From Arachidicoccus rhizosphaerae (GTDB taxonomy: Bacteria; Bacteroidota; Bacteroidia; Chitinophagales; Chitinophagaceae), in assembly GCF_900107765.1 (NCBI RefSeq), contig NZ_FNQY01000007.1, positions 157,776 to 221,775 on the forward strand: a stretch of DNA of 64,000 nucleotides, in the 5' to 3' direction. The notes under the pieces are model-generated. The model worked only from the letters and a program-made list of their open reading frames with translations. It was not told the DNA's origin and ran no database searches. Both the position numbers and the translations under genes were made by a program. Positions 44,781 through 54,113 of the stretch are shown in pieces; the first letter of the stretch is position 1, and each line of letters starts with the position of its first letter.

Positions 44781-45788
44781 ATGAAGCATACTCCTTTTGA
44801 AAAGCATGGCAACAAAGTGCTTTATGTCAAGATCGCCAATGATTTTTTAAGACAAATAGATGGTGGTAGTCTAAAAATTAATGACAAACTGCCCTCAATC
44901 AATACACTGAGCAAAAAGTTACAGGTTGCAAGGGAGACCATTGAAAAGGCATACAAGCTGTTAATTGATGAAGGGTATGTACTTGCCATTCCGGGTAAAG
45001 GTTATTTTGTCGCCAGCGCAGGGCAGGCCAAACTGAAAATCCTTTTCGTGATGAATAAAATCAGTTCCTTTAAAAAGATCGTATATTATAGTTTTCTTGA
45101 TACGATTGGCGGCAAAGCAAAAATTGATCTGAAAATACATCATTATGACCCTGCGTTGCTCTCAGATATTCTGGACCAGGAACTCGGCAACTATCATTAT
45201 TATGTTATTATGCCTCATTTTTTCACTTCCACCACTTTAGCAGAATCTAAAAAAGTACTGGAAAAGGTACCCAAGGACCAACTGGTACTTTTGGACAAGC
45301 AGGTCAGCGGATTTGGTCAGTCCAAATCCGTCTATCAGGATTTTAAGGATGATATCTTTGATGGATTGAGTGCCGCCGGCAAAGCACTCAACAAATACCA
45401 TACGATTACTTTAAATTTTCCTGAAAATAGCCATCACCCTACCGGGATTATTAGTGGCGTAAAACGTTATTGTAAGATCCATGAGAAGGATTTCAAAATG
45501 ATGACCGGAGCGCTGAAGACGGATTTGGAGAAAGGCACCTTGTATATTTTTGTAGATGATGACGATATGGCGAGATTCATCAAGCAGGTGCGGACCACAA
45601 AACTGGTTCTGGGAAAACACATTGGCCTGATATCTTTTAATGAAACGCCTTTTAAAGAATTATTGGATATATCTGTACTGACCACTGATTTTGAGAAAAT
45701 GGGAGAGACGTCTGCCAGATTAATACTTGAGCATAAAACCGATTCCATCAGAAATGATTTTAGGTTTATTCGCAGAAATTCCATCTGA
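44781..45788 (+). CDS. GntR-type transcriptional regulator with sugar-binding-like domain
   Basis: A cytoplasmic DNA-binding protein expected to respond to a sugar or sugar phosphate. Residues 1-73 form the GntR winged helix, with INDKLPSINTLSKKLQVARETIEKAYKLL and the wing GYVLAIPGKGYFVA. Residues 80-335 resemble the periplasmic-binding-protein/LacI fold used as ligand sensor in many Bacteroidota GntR proteins (HPTGIISGVKRYC, LGKHIGLISFNETPF). It has no signal peptide. It lies between the two GH2 genes, 51 bp before GH2-2. It is the only classical repressor-type regulator in the PUL region and a candidate reader of the palindromes before GH27. Confidence 0.87.
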   Translation: MKHTPFEKHGNKVLYVKIANDFLRQIDGGSLKINDKLPSINTLSKKLQVARETIEKAYKLLIDEGYVLAIPGKGYFVASAGQAKLKILFVMNKISSFKKIVYYSFLDTIGGKAKIDLKIHHYDPALLSDILDQELGNYHYYVIMPHFFTSTTLAESKKVLEKVPKDQLVLLDKQVSGFGQSKSVYQDFKDDIFDGLSAAGKALNKYHTITLNFPENSHHPTGIISGVKRYCKIHEKDFKMMTGALKTDLEKGTLYIFVDDDDMARFIKQVRTTKLVLGKHIGLISFNETPFKELLDISVLTTDFEKMGETSARLILEHKTDSIRNDFRFIRRNSI

Positions 45789-45838
45789 TCTTCTTGTAAA
45801 ATATACTGGAGTTTATTCAACCTCAAGCTACCGGATAA

Positions 45839-48313
45839 ATGATAAGATTATATAAAATGTCAGGCAGGCTACTGCTGGCGCTAGTATCTATGTGTGTGCT
45901 ACAAGTGAATGCACAAATCACGGGCAGCACAAATAAGAGTGGTACTTTGCTTTTCGATGCGGACTGGAGGTTTGCACTGGGAGATTTTTCAGGTGCTGAA
46001 AACAGTGGTTTTAATGATAGCAATTGGAGGCTACTTGATCTTCCTCATGACTGGAGCATAGAAAGTAATATAGAAGCAGATCATCCGTCCGGCAATGCCG
46101 GAGGTTATTTTGCGGATGGAACAGGCTGGTATCGCAAATCATTCCACGTACCCGCAGACTGGAAAGGCCGGGAATTATCCGTGTATTTTGGCGGTGTTTA
46201 TATGAACGGTGAAGTCTTTATCAATGGAAAGTCATTAGGTATTCATCCTTATGGTTACACGCCTTTTCGGCTGAATCTGACCCCATATCTTCATTACGGC
46301 GATAGTAATGTTCTGGCCGTCAGGGTGGATAACTCAAAACAGGTCAACTGCCGCTGGTATAGCGGATCAGGTATTTACAGGCATGTCTGGCTGGAACTTA
46401 AAAACAAAGTACATCTGGATCCCTGGGGCGTGCAGATCACCACACCTGTAATTTCGGGTGGGAAGGCAACGGTCCGCATCCAATCAGCGATCGTAAATAA
46501 TGACGATGTTGAAAGAAGAGTCAGGCTGATCACTACGGTGATGGGTAAGCCGCATGCCGGCCGGGTACCTAAAGCAGAAAAGCTGGTAACGCTGCAGCCT
46601 GGAGATACGACGGTGATTGTTCAAAACATCGAAGTTAGTCAGCCTAAGCTATGGGATTTGGCATCGCCTTATTTATATATGCTGCAATCAGAGATACAGG
46701 AGCAGGGTCGGGACCTAGACCAGGCGGTCCGGGCATTCGGCATCCGGTCGATTAAGTTTACGGCAGAAAAAGGTTTTGAGTTAAATGGCCGTATGGTAAA
46801 GCTTAATGGGGGCTGTGTACACCATGACAATGGCTGTCTCGGGGCAGCGGCTTATGACAGGGCGGAAGAACGCAAGGTAGCGTTGTTAAAGGCTGCCGGA
46901 TTCAATGCGGTACGCACAGCGCATAATCCTCCCTCGACGGCCTTTCTGGACGCCTGTGACAGATTAGGAATGTTAGTGATTGATGAAGCCTTTGATGGTT
47001 GGCGCACCGGCAAAAATAAATATGATTATGCCCTGTATTTTGACAGCTGGTGGAAAAGGGATCTGGATGCCATGGTGCTACGCGACAGAAATCACCCATC
47101 CATTATCATGTGGAGTATCGGCAATGAAATCATTGAACGTAAAGAACCTGAGGCCGTTGAAACGGCAAGGATGCTGGCCGGAGAAGTGAAGGCAAAAGAC
47201 AGCACAAGGCCTGTTACTTCGGCTATGACGACCTGGGATCAGGATTGGACTATTTTTGATCCGCTGATGGCTGCCCATGACGTTGCCGGTTATAATTATC
47301 AGTTGCAGCGGGCCACAGCTGATCATTTGCGTGTTCCCGGCAGAATCATCGTGCAGACGGAGTCCTATCCGAGAGACGCTTATGAGAATTGGGAACTGGT
47401 CAGTAGCCATCCGTATATTATCGGAGATTTTGTCTGGACAGCCATGGATTATCTGGGCGAATCCAGTATTGGCCGGTATTATTACCCTGGCGAACCTGAA
47501 GGGCAGCACTGGGAAAGAGAATTCTATCCCTGGCATGGCGCCTACTGCGGTGATATTGACTTAATGGGTGACAGAAAGCCTATTTCCTACTACCGGAGTC
47601 TATTATATAATGATTCGCAAAAACTTTACCTGGCCGTAAGGGAGCCAAACCCGCCTGGTGGAACAATAAAAGAAACACTCTGGTCTGTATGGCCTACCTG
47701 GAGAAGCTGGACCTGGCCTGGGTATGAAGGCAAAAATATGGAGGTGGTCGTATATTCCAGGTATCCGGCCGTACGGCTGTATTTAAACGATCGGCTTATA
47801 GGTGAAAAACCCTCCGGTGCAGCAGCTGCCTTTAAGACTGTTTTTTCAATACCCTATCAAAAGGGAGTTTTAAAGGCGGTGGGCATCCAAAAGGGACAGC
47901 AGATGCTAACGGATGTGCTTCAGACAGCCGGGCCGGTGGCCGGTATCCGGCTTGTGGCTGATCGCAGGCGCATGGATGCCAGCGGGCAGGATCTGAGTTA
48001 CGTAAAGGTGGAACTTGTAGATAAAGACGGTGTCATCCAGCCTAATGGTGATTATACACTGGGTTTTGAAATCAGCGGGCCCGGCACAATCGCTGGCCTT
48101 GACAATGCCAATTTAAAGGACCCGGATCCGTATGTTGGACATTCGAGAAAGACCTGGAAAGGGAAGGCTTTAGCTGTTATTAAAAGTAGCCATCAGCCCG
48201 GTACCATTGAACTGCGCGTTCATGCAGAGGGGTTACCCGCAGCTACCTTAAAGATTCAGTCGCAAAAAGTTACTGCAAAGCCTGCCAGGTTATCTTTAGT
48301 GACGCAATTTTGA
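45839..48313 (+). CDS. GH2 beta-galactosidase-like enzyme (GH2-2)
   Basis: A second retaining GH2 exo-enzyme of 824 residues. The signal peptide ends QVNAQ. Domains: jelly roll (about 35-185), immunoglobulin-like (about 195-295), barrel (about 300-600) with acid/base Glu430 in MWSIGNEIIE and nucleophile Glu508 in IIVQTESYP, then DUF4982-like (about 620-690) and a C-terminal beta domain with VDKDGVIQPNGDYTLGFEISGPG. It is clearly more GC-rich than GH2-1 and the rest of the PUL. It may thus belong to the host chromosome with the GntR gene, or have a separate origin. Beta-galactosidase is likely; beta-glucuronidase or beta-mannosidase cannot be excluded. Confidence 0.87.
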   Translation: MIRLYKMSGRLLLALVSMCVLQVNAQITGSTNKSGTLLFDADWRFALGDFSGAENSGFNDSNWRLLDLPHDWSIESNIEADHPSGNAGGYFADGTGWYRKSFHVPADWKGRELSVYFGGVYMNGEVFINGKSLGIHPYGYTPFRLNLTPYLHYGDSNVLAVRVDNSKQVNCRWYSGSGIYRHVWLELKNKVHLDPWGVQITTPVISGGKATVRIQSAIVNNDDVERRVRLITTVMGKPHAGRVPKAEKLVTLQPGDTTVIVQNIEVSQPKLWDLASPYLYMLQSEIQEQGRDLDQAVRAFGIRSIKFTAEKGFELNGRMVKLNGGCVHHDNGCLGAAAYDRAEERKVALLKAAGFNAVRTAHNPPSTAFLDACDRLGMLVIDEAFDGWRTGKNKYDYALYFDSWWKRDLDAMVLRDRNHPSIIMWSIGNEIIERKEPEAVETARMLAGEVKAKDSTRPVTSAMTTWDQDWTIFDPLMAAHDVAGYNYQLQRATADHLRVPGRIIVQTESYPRDAYENWELVSSHPYIIGDFVWTAMDYLGESSIGRYYYPGEPEGQHWEREFYPWHGAYCGDIDLMGDRKPISYYRSLLYNDSQKLYLAVREPNPPGGTIKETLWSVWPTWRSWTWPGYEGKNMEVVVYSRYPAVRLYLNDRLIGEKPSGAAAAFKTVFSIPYQKGVLKAVGIQKGQQMLTDVLQTAGPVAGIRLVADRRRMDASGQDLSYVKVELVDKDGVIQPNGDYTLGFEISGPGTIAGLDNANLKDPDPYVGHSRKTWKGKALAVIKSSHQPGTIELRVHAEGLPAATLKIQSQKVTAKPARLSLVTQF

Positions 48314-48368
48314 AAACCAAACACTGATTTATTGTAAATCCTTACAGCAATAAAAAACATATTGATTA

Positions 48369-48387
48369 TATTTCCTATCTTCAATTT
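48369..48387 (+). promoter_or_regulatory. Promoter-like element abutting the DppC-type gene
   Basis: TATCTTCA (48376-48383) resembles TAnnTTTG and ends 4 bp before the ATG at 48388. Transcription from it would give an RNA with almost no leader. Confidence 0.3.
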
Positions 48388-49473
48388 ATGGAAGAAAATG
48401 GGGGTGCCGGCAGGCAGATGCTGAACCGGTTATTTAAAAATAAAGGCGCGGTTTTAGGTCTGGTAATTATTGTACTGGCCATATTTATTGCCGTATTCGG
48501 TTATTTTTTGGCCCCCGACAGTTCTCCTGATGCCAATAGAATGATCCCTGCCATTGCCAATAAAAAGCCCGCCTTCCAGATGACTTTTATTAAAGTCAAA
48601 AACAACAGGCCGGCTGAAACGGTCAGTTTCTTTCAGCATTTACTGTCCGGCAAACCGGACAGCTATCAGTATATTCCAATTGTATCTGTCAATAAGCAGG
48701 GAGATACCTATTATGTGGAGCAGTATATTGATGAGGATGTGACTGAAAAAGCATTTTATAATGCAGACCAGCTGGCACCTGCTCCCATCGTAAACCTTAA
48801 TTTTTGGTTGGGGACCGACAAATTTGGACGGGATATCCTGAGCCGCCTGATCCTAGGTACCAGGGTGAGTCTGGCAGTCGGGCTGGTAGCCGTTTTATTA
48901 TCGCTGACCGTCGGCATATTTTTAGGTGCGGTAGCCGGGTACTACGGGGGAAAGACAGACAACCTTGTCATGTGGTTTATAAATGTGGTCTGGTCCATTC
49001 CGACTTTGCTGCTTGTTTTCGCCCTGACGCTGGCCCTGGGAAAGGGGTTCTGGCAGGTATTTATTGCCGTGGGTCTTTCTTTATGGGTTAGTGTGGCAAG
49101 ACTGGTCAGGGGACAGGTTATGTCCATGAAATCCCTGGAATATATTGAAGCGGCCAAAGTGCTGGGGTTTAGCAATTCCCGCATTATCTTAAAACATTTG
49201 CTTCCCAATATCATTGGTCCTGTAATGGTGATAGCGGCGAGCAATTTTGCCTCGGCCATTATCATTGAAGCAGGGCTTAGCTTTTTAGGCCTGGGGGTTC
49301 AGCCGCCCATGTCCAGCTGGGGTTTAATGATTAAAGAAAATTACAACTTTATTATTACCAGTAATCCGGCCCTGGCTTTAATACCGGGTGTGGCGATTAT
49401 GATACTGGTGCTGGCCTTTAACCTTTTGGGCAATGGCTTAAGAGATGCTACTGATAGCTCCGCTATAAACTAA
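48388..49473 (+). CDS. ABC transporter permease, DppC/OppC type (orphan)
   Basis: Inner-membrane half of a peptide- or nickel-type ABC importer. The N-terminal segment KNKGAVLGLVIIVLAIFIAVFGYFLAP is the OppC_N transmembrane helix. The BPD_transp_1 domain follows (about 150-355) with the coupling motif EYIEAAKVLGFSNSRIILKHLLPN. Between them lies a periplasmic loop of about 95 residues (about 42-137), longer than in typical DppC proteins. No partner permease, ATPase or binding protein is next to it; those must be encoded elsewhere. The gene is GC-rich like its downstream neighbours and marks the start of core-type DNA. Confidence 0.88.
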   Translation: MEENGGAGRQMLNRLFKNKGAVLGLVIIVLAIFIAVFGYFLAPDSSPDANRMIPAIANKKPAFQMTFIKVKNNRPAETVSFFQHLLSGKPDSYQYIPIVSVNKQGDTYYVEQYIDEDVTEKAFYNADQLAPAPIVNLNFWLGTDKFGRDILSRLILGTRVSLAVGLVAVLLSLTVGIFLGAVAGYYGGKTDNLVMWFINVVWSIPTLLLVFALTLALGKGFWQVFIAVGLSLWVSVARLVRGQVMSMKSLEYIEAAKVLGFSNSRIILKHLLPNIIGPVMVIAASNFASAIIIEAGLSFLGLGVQPPMSSWGLMIKENYNFIITSNPALALIPGVAIMILVLAFNLLGNGLRDATDSSAIN

Positions 49474-49488
49474 TCATAAAGGATGTTG

Positions 49489-50568
49489 TTAACTGTGGTG
49501 CGGTTTAGCCCTTTCATACTGCAGGGGATACGGCGCGTCAGCGTCCAGTTCCATCTGGGCCTGCAGTGGGAAATACGGGTTTCTGAGTAGTTCCCTGGCC
49601 ATGAGGATGACATCGGCAGCCCCTGCGGCAAGGATGGCTTCCGCCTGTGCTGCTTCTGTAATTAGGCCCACCGCCCCCGATAGCATACCTGCCTCTTTTC
49701 TGACAGCTGCGGCGAAGCTGACCTGATACCCTGGTGCCACAGGAATCCGGACGCCCGGGATCAGGCCACCGGTAGAGGTGTCGATGAGTTCCACCCCTAG
49801 TTCCTTCAGGACGCGGGACAGCCTGACCGTTTCGGCTATAGACCAGCCCGCGTCTTCATCTGCCCAGTCAGTGGCCGATAGCCTGACCCATAGACTTTGA
49901 CTGCCGGTCAGCTGCGATTTGACGGCATGGGTAACTTCTCTTAGAAAACGAATTCTGTTTTCAAAACTGCCCCCGTATTCATCTGTTCTGTGGTTGCTTA
50001 AAGGAGATAAAAACTGGTGAATCAGATAACCATGTGCGCCGTGTATCTCAATGACATCAAATCCTGCTTCTACCGCACGTCTGGCGCCGTCCGCAAATGC
50101 TTCAATCAGGCTTTCAATCTGCTGAATGGTGAGTGCGACAGGCGGTTCATCCAAAGGGTTGAAAGCAAGGGCGGAAGGTGCCAGCGTGTTCCAGCCACCC
50201 GTGGAAGGGGTTAATTGCGTTCTGCCTTTCCAGGGTGCCATTGTGCTGGCCTTCCTGCCGGCATGCGCCAGCTGGATACCCGCAAGCGCTCCCTGCGTAT
50301 GAATAAAATCAGTAATCTGTCTAAGTTTTACAATATGCTCATCTTTCCAGATACCCAGATCCTCCGGAGAGATTCTGCCCTCCGGCGTTACCGCGGCAGC
50401 CTCCGTGATCACCAGGCTTGCGCCACCCACAGCCCGGGTACCTAAATGGACCAGGTGCCAGTCACTGGCGAAGCCGTCTATGGAACTATACTGGCACATC
50501 GCTGCGACGACCAGCCGGTTCTTAAGTGTCAGGTGTTGTAAAGGAAGTGGTGTAAATAGCAATGACAT
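49489..50568 (-). CDS. Old yellow enzyme family NADH:flavin oxidoreductase (YqjM-like)
   Basis: A cytoplasmic FMN enzyme that reduces activated C=C bonds of enones with NAD(P)H. The 359-residue barrel shows the YqjM-type start with RLVVAAMCQYSSIDG, in which the cysteine (Cys25) tunes the flavin. The substrate-binding pair is in IEIHGAHGYLIHQFLSP, followed by the family signature NHRTDEYGGSFENRIRFLREV. LMARELLRNPYFP near the end is the phosphate-binding region. It is transcribed leftward, convergent with the permease gene and divergent from the pseudouridine synthase gene. The physiological substrate is unknown. Confidence 0.93.
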   Translation of the reverse strand: MSLLFTPLPLQHLTLKNRLVVAAMCQYSSIDGFASDWHLVHLGTRAVGGASLVITEAAAVTPEGRISPEDLGIWKDEHIVKLRQITDFIHTQGALAGIQLAHAGRKASTMAPWKGRTQLTPSTGGWNTLAPSALAFNPLDEPPVALTIQQIESLIEAFADGARRAVEAGFDVIEIHGAHGYLIHQFLSPLSNHRTDEYGGSFENRIRFLREVTHAVKSQLTGSQSLWVRLSATDWADEDAGWSIAETVRLSRVLKELGVELIDTSTGGLIPGVRIPVAPGYQVSFAAAVRKEAGMLSGAVGLITEAAQAEAILAAGAADVILMARELLRNPYFPLQAQMELDADAPYPLQYERAKPHHS

Positions 50569-50606
50569 GACTTATAAAATTATTGTTACGATGATGAATT
50601 TGTTGT

Positions 50607-50666
50607 GGCTCCCTTTCGTCCAACAGGGGAAATTCAAAATTATAACTTTACAACGGCTCCCTGTCG
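50607..50666. repeat. Direct repeat in the OYE / RluA divergent promoter region
   Basis: GGCTCCCTTTCG (50607-50618) and GGCTCCCTGTCG (50655-50666) differ at one position and lie 48 bp apart. They flank CAAAATTA (50635-50642), which reads TAATTTTG on the minus strand and is a fitting -7 element for the oxidoreductase gene. This is a possible regulator site. Confidence 0.4.
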
Positions 50667-50766
50667 GATAAAAAGCTAAAATTTCAGGGTAAGCGGGTGC
50701 CTTAGAAAAAATAGACTTTCTTTAGGTAAACTTGCTGTCTTGATTTTCCAAAAGGCTGCTTTGAGC

Positions 50767-50774
50767 TATCTTTG
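50767..50774 (+). promoter_or_regulatory. -7 element of the RluA-type gene
   Basis: TATCTTTG is a perfect TAnnTTTG and ends four bases before the ATG at 50779. Transcription would start at or next to the start codon (leaderless), which also argues against the upstream in-frame start at 50740. Confidence 0.5.
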
Positions 50775-50778
50775 CCCC

Positions 50779-51945
50779 ATGATAACATCCCATTTATCCG
50801 GTAAAGACCCCAGTCAGAAAGCATCCGGGCCATCTAAAGAGGTTGCCTCCATGCCTTTAAGTGATAACAGTTCTACTGATCAACTGCAAAGCAGTGCAGA
50901 TGATCAACAGGACACAGACCAGGAATTAGAGGCACTCTATGAGAAAAAGGTCTATATTATCGATGGGGGACAGCAGCCCCTGCGTATTGATAAATGGATG
51001 CAGGCCCGTATTGAATATGCTACCCGCAGCAAAGTTCAAAAAGGAATTGATGCAGGATTTCTGACGGTGAATGGTAAAACCGTCAAAAGTAATTATAAGG
51101 TCAGACCGGGAGATGAGGTCGTCTGGTTGCATTATTCCAATCCCGAATATTCAGAAATTAAGCCGGAGCAAATGGATCTGGATATTGTATACGAGGATGA
51201 TGCCGTGATGGTAATTAATAAAGTTCCAGGTATGGTCGTCCATCCGGGCGTAGGTAATTATACCGGAACCTTACTCAATGGGGTGGCCTATCATTTATTA
51301 CAGCAAAACCCCGAAATCAATGATGATACCCTGCCCAGGTTTGGACTCGTCCACCGTATTGATAAGAACACTACAGGGCTTATTGTGCTGGCTAAGACGG
51401 CGGAGGCAGCTTCTCATCTAGCCAAGCAGTTTTTTGAACATACGGTAACCAGAAAATACGAGGCCGTTGTCTGGGGAGATCTTAAGGAGGAGGAAGGAAC
51501 CATTAATGCGCATATTGCCCGCCATGAGCGGTTTCGTAAGATGTTTACCACCTATCCGGATGGCGATAAAGGCAAGCATGCCATCACCCACTACAAAGTC
51601 TTACAGCGTCTTAATTATGTAAGCGTGGTGGAATGTATTTTGGAAACAGGCCGAACGCATCAGATCCGTGTCCATATGAAGTCCATTGGTCACACCTTAT
51701 TTAATGATCATGAATACGGAGGAGATAGAATTCTGAAAGGGACCATTTATACCAAATATAAACAGTTTGTGGACAATTGTTTTGAGTTATGTCCTCGCTG
51801 TGCCTTGCATGCCAAAACCCTGGGGTTTACGCATCCGGTAACGAATGAGCGTATGTTTTTTGATTCCCCGCTGCCAGCGGACATGGAGGGCTTAATAGAT
51901 AAATGGACCAGATATATTCAGCATCGCCCCCTGACAGAAGATTAG
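50779..51945 (+). CDS. RluA-family 23S rRNA/tRNA pseudouridine synthase (RluD-like)
   Basis: Converts specific uridines of structured RNA to pseudouridine. The ATG at 50779 (MITSHLSGK) is preferred because the promoter lies just before it; a frame open from 50740 would overlap that promoter. After an acidic, low-complexity N-terminal extension of about 55 residues comes an S4 RNA-binding domain (RIDKWMQARIEYATRSKVQKGIDAGFLTVNGK). The catalytic domain contains the RluA signature FGLVHRIDKNTTGLIVLAKT with the catalytic Asp, and ETGRTHQIRVHM. The length is 388 residues. The extension is longer than in E. coli RluD. Which RNA position it modifies is not determinable. Confidence 0.92.
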   Translation: MITSHLSGKDPSQKASGPSKEVASMPLSDNSSTDQLQSSADDQQDTDQELEALYEKKVYIIDGGQQPLRIDKWMQARIEYATRSKVQKGIDAGFLTVNGKTVKSNYKVRPGDEVVWLHYSNPEYSEIKPEQMDLDIVYEDDAVMVINKVPGMVVHPGVGNYTGTLLNGVAYHLLQQNPEINDDTLPRFGLVHRIDKNTTGLIVLAKTAEAASHLAKQFFEHTVTRKYEAVVWGDLKEEEGTINAHIARHERFRKMFTTYPDGDKGKHAITHYKVLQRLNYVSVVECILETGRTHQIRVHMKSIGHTLFNDHEYGGDRILKGTIYTKYKQFVDNCFELCPRCALHAKTLGFTHPVTNERMFFDSPLPADMEGLIDKWTRYIQHRPLTED

Positions 51946-52130
51946 TTGTGGTTATTAATGAGATTATATATAAATAGGTAATATTATATTTAAGTGTTAA
52001 TCCCGGAATGGCCTAATAAGGGGTGAAAATCCTCGTTGTCAGGTTATAGAATTATAAATTTTAAGAGTCAGAACGTCATGGTTTGCCAATTAAATTTTAC
52101 ATTGCACTCTTATCTTAAAAAATTATCAGT

Positions 52131-52586
52131 ATGCAAACAGCAAAAAAAGGTGATAAAGTAAAAGTACATTATCACGGAAAGCTAACCGACGGAACCACTT
52201 TTGATAGTAGTGAAGGCCGTGCACCGCTGGAATTCGAAGTTGGAAGTGGACAGGTGATCCCTGGCTTTGACGAAGGGGTAACCGGATTACAAATAGGAGA
52301 AAAGAAAACTGTTAATATTCCTGCAGCCCAGGCTTATGGCCAGGTGTCTGAAGATCAGATTGTTGAGTTTCCTAAAAGTCAGTTTCCTCAGGATTTAACC
52401 CCTGAAGTGGGTATGCCGCTTCAGATGAGTAACGATCAGGGACAGACTTTCCAGGTCATCATTAAAGAAGTGAAGGAAGATTCTGTTGTACTGGATGCCA
52501 ATCATCCGCTGGCAGGGAAAGATTTGATTTTTGATATTGAACTGGTGGATATCGTTCCAGGTAAGTCCTCTATCATTATGCCTTAA
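52131..52586 (+). CDS. FKBP-type peptidyl-prolyl cis-trans isomerase (SlyD-like)
   Basis: Cytoplasmic folding helper that isomerises proline peptide bonds. The 151 residues follow the SlyD plan: an FKBP half ([54 protein letters not shown]), an inserted flap domain (about 70-125) and the closing [18 protein letters not shown]. The His-rich tail of E. coli SlyD is absent. It is a single-gene unit ending at a strong terminator. Confidence 0.94.
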   Translation: MQTAKKGDKVKVHYHGKLTDGTTFDSSEGRAPLEFEVGSGQVIPGFDEGVTGLQIGEKKTVNIPAAQAYGQVSEDQIVEFPKSQFPQDLTPEVGMPLQMSNDQGQTFQVIIKEVKEDSVVLDANHPLAGKDLIFDIELVDIVPGKSSIIMP

Positions 52587-52620
52587 TAATCTTAAGGTTT
52601 AGCACTTAAGCATTTCAATA

Positions 52621-52653
52621 AAATACCCTTGTCCAAATAACAAGGGTATTTTT
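52621..52653 (+). terminator. Rho-independent terminator after FKBP gene
   Basis: AAATACCCTTGT (52621-52632) pairs perfectly with ACAAGGGTATTT (52640-52651), loop 7 nt, T-run at the end. Confidence 0.85.
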
Positions 52654-52813
52654 ATGCCTAGAAATGCCAGGGTCATCGTCATATTTTGAATTTATATTTT
52701 GATTTGTAGGTTTGTTTTTTCTAGGAGGCACGGAGGGAAAAATAGACCCTTATTCAGGGCAAGGCAGCTTATTCATTGGAACAATGGATGGTTCAGTTAT
52801 GGATTTCTCCTAA

Positions 52814-52867
52814 AAATGAAGCAGGGTCCTTATGATAGACATCATATTCCTGTCATAAGGACCCTGC
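52814..52867 (-). terminator. Terminator of the TlpA-like gene (minus strand)
   Basis: A perfect 15-bp stem (52821-52835 with 52853-52867) lies just past the end of the leftward TlpA-like gene. Read on the minus strand it is followed by TTCATTTTTA. Confidence 0.8.
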
Positions 52868-52882
52868 TTCAGCAATTGGGAT

Positions 52883-54058
52883 CTATTTTAAGACCTCGGC
52901 CAGTTTGTTTTCCAGATCATCGCCCCTTAAGTTCTGGGCAATGATTTTACCGGTTGGATCAATCAGTACATTAAAGGGAATGCCTTCAAATTGATAAGCA
53001 CTCACGGCTGCACTATTCCAGTATTTAAGATCACTCATGTGGTTCCAGGTCAGCTTATCGTGCATGATCGCCTTAGTCCATGCATCTTTATCCTTATCCA
53101 GAGAAACGCCCAGGATGGTAAAGTTCTTGTCTTTAAACCTGTTGTAAGCTTTCACCACATTTGGGTTTTCTGCGCGGCAGGGGCCGCACCAGCTGGCCCA
53201 AAAGTCCACTAACAGATATTTTCCTTTAAAATCACTGATTTTGATATCCTGGCCGTCCGGGCTTTTCATGCTCAGATCCGGCGCACTTTGCCCCATCAGC
53301 GGATAATTATTCGGATTACTGGAGGCAAGGCTAACTTTTAACTGACTGGCAAGGCCCGCCAGGGAACCGTCTTCCGGGAATCTTTCACTTGCCTTTTGGG
53401 TAATGGGTAAAAGGTCTTCGGGTTGAATGGAGCGGGGAGCCATCAATTTCAGGACATAGAAGGCCGCAATAGGAGAAGGCGTTTTCTCGACATAATGCTG
53501 AATGTCCTTGTTCATTTGTACGATTCGCTGATCTCTTTGGGTGCCCAGTACGTCTCTTACGGAATCATCCTTAATGGTGGGGGTCGCTATTTTGTGAATG
53601 GAGTCCAGCGCTCTGAAAGTCTCTACGATAGAGGAATCATCCGTTCTGTAGGTGGCCAGGAACTGGTAAAGGCCCGTCGTACCTTCCGAACCCTTGATCT
53701 CTGGAGTCATGGGATGATCGCCATTAATATTCAGGGTTGCTGAACTGGCATCATTGATAAACAGGAACGGGTAGCCGGCTTCCGGCTGAATGACAAATAG
53801 ATGCTGCCCTTTAATTTTGGAAGTTTTAAAGCTATAGGTACTGTCTTTTATGATATCAACTGAGTCCAGTATTATAGGTGAGCCGGTCGCAAAATTGATC
53901 TGTTTTAGAAAAACCTTCTTTGACTTGGCATGTGTGATTTTACCCTGCACGGTAAAGTCTCCGCCCTGAACATTTCCGGAGCCGGTGCCCTGGGCACAGC
54001 TGACCAGACAAATCAGACAAAAGACACTGCAGATAAAGATGAAATTTTTATAATGCAT
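52883..54058 (-). CDS. TlpA-like thiol-disulfide oxidoreductase lipoprotein with DUF4369 domain
   Basis: An envelope thioredoxin-fold protein, probably reducing or exchanging disulfides. The signal has the lipobox LVSCAQ (Cys21). The N-terminal half (about 35-240) is a DUF4369-type beta domain followed by a helical region. The C-terminal thioredoxin domain (about 250-391) has the CXXC motif in DFWASWCGPCRAENP and the cis-proline region FEGIPFNVLIDPTGKI. This two-domain form is very common in Bacteroidota. It is the last gene of a leftward set (biotin ligase, hydrolase, this gene) with gaps of 60 and 55 bp. Confidence 0.93.
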   Translation of the reverse strand: MHYKNFIFICSVFCLICLVSCAQGTGSGNVQGGDFTVQGKITHAKSKKVFLKQINFATGSPIILDSVDIIKDSTYSFKTSKIKGQHLFVIQPEAGYPFLFINDASSATLNINGDHPMTPEIKGSEGTTGLYQFLATYRTDDSSIVETFRALDSIHKIATPTIKDDSVRDVLGTQRDQRIVQMNKDIQHYVEKTPSPIAAFYVLKLMAPRSIQPEDLLPITQKASERFPEDGSLAGLASQLKVSLASSNPNNYPLMGQSAPDLSMKSPDGQDIKISDFKGKYLLVDFWASWCGPCRAENPNVVKAYNRFKDKNFTILGVSLDKDKDAWTKAIMHDKLTWNHMSDLKYWNSAAVSAYQFEGIPFNVLIDPTGKIIAQNLRGDDLENKLAEVLK

Positions 54059-54113
54059 AACTATTTAATATTATATAGACTTGGGTTTAAAAATAGATAC
54101 TGTTTTTTACATA

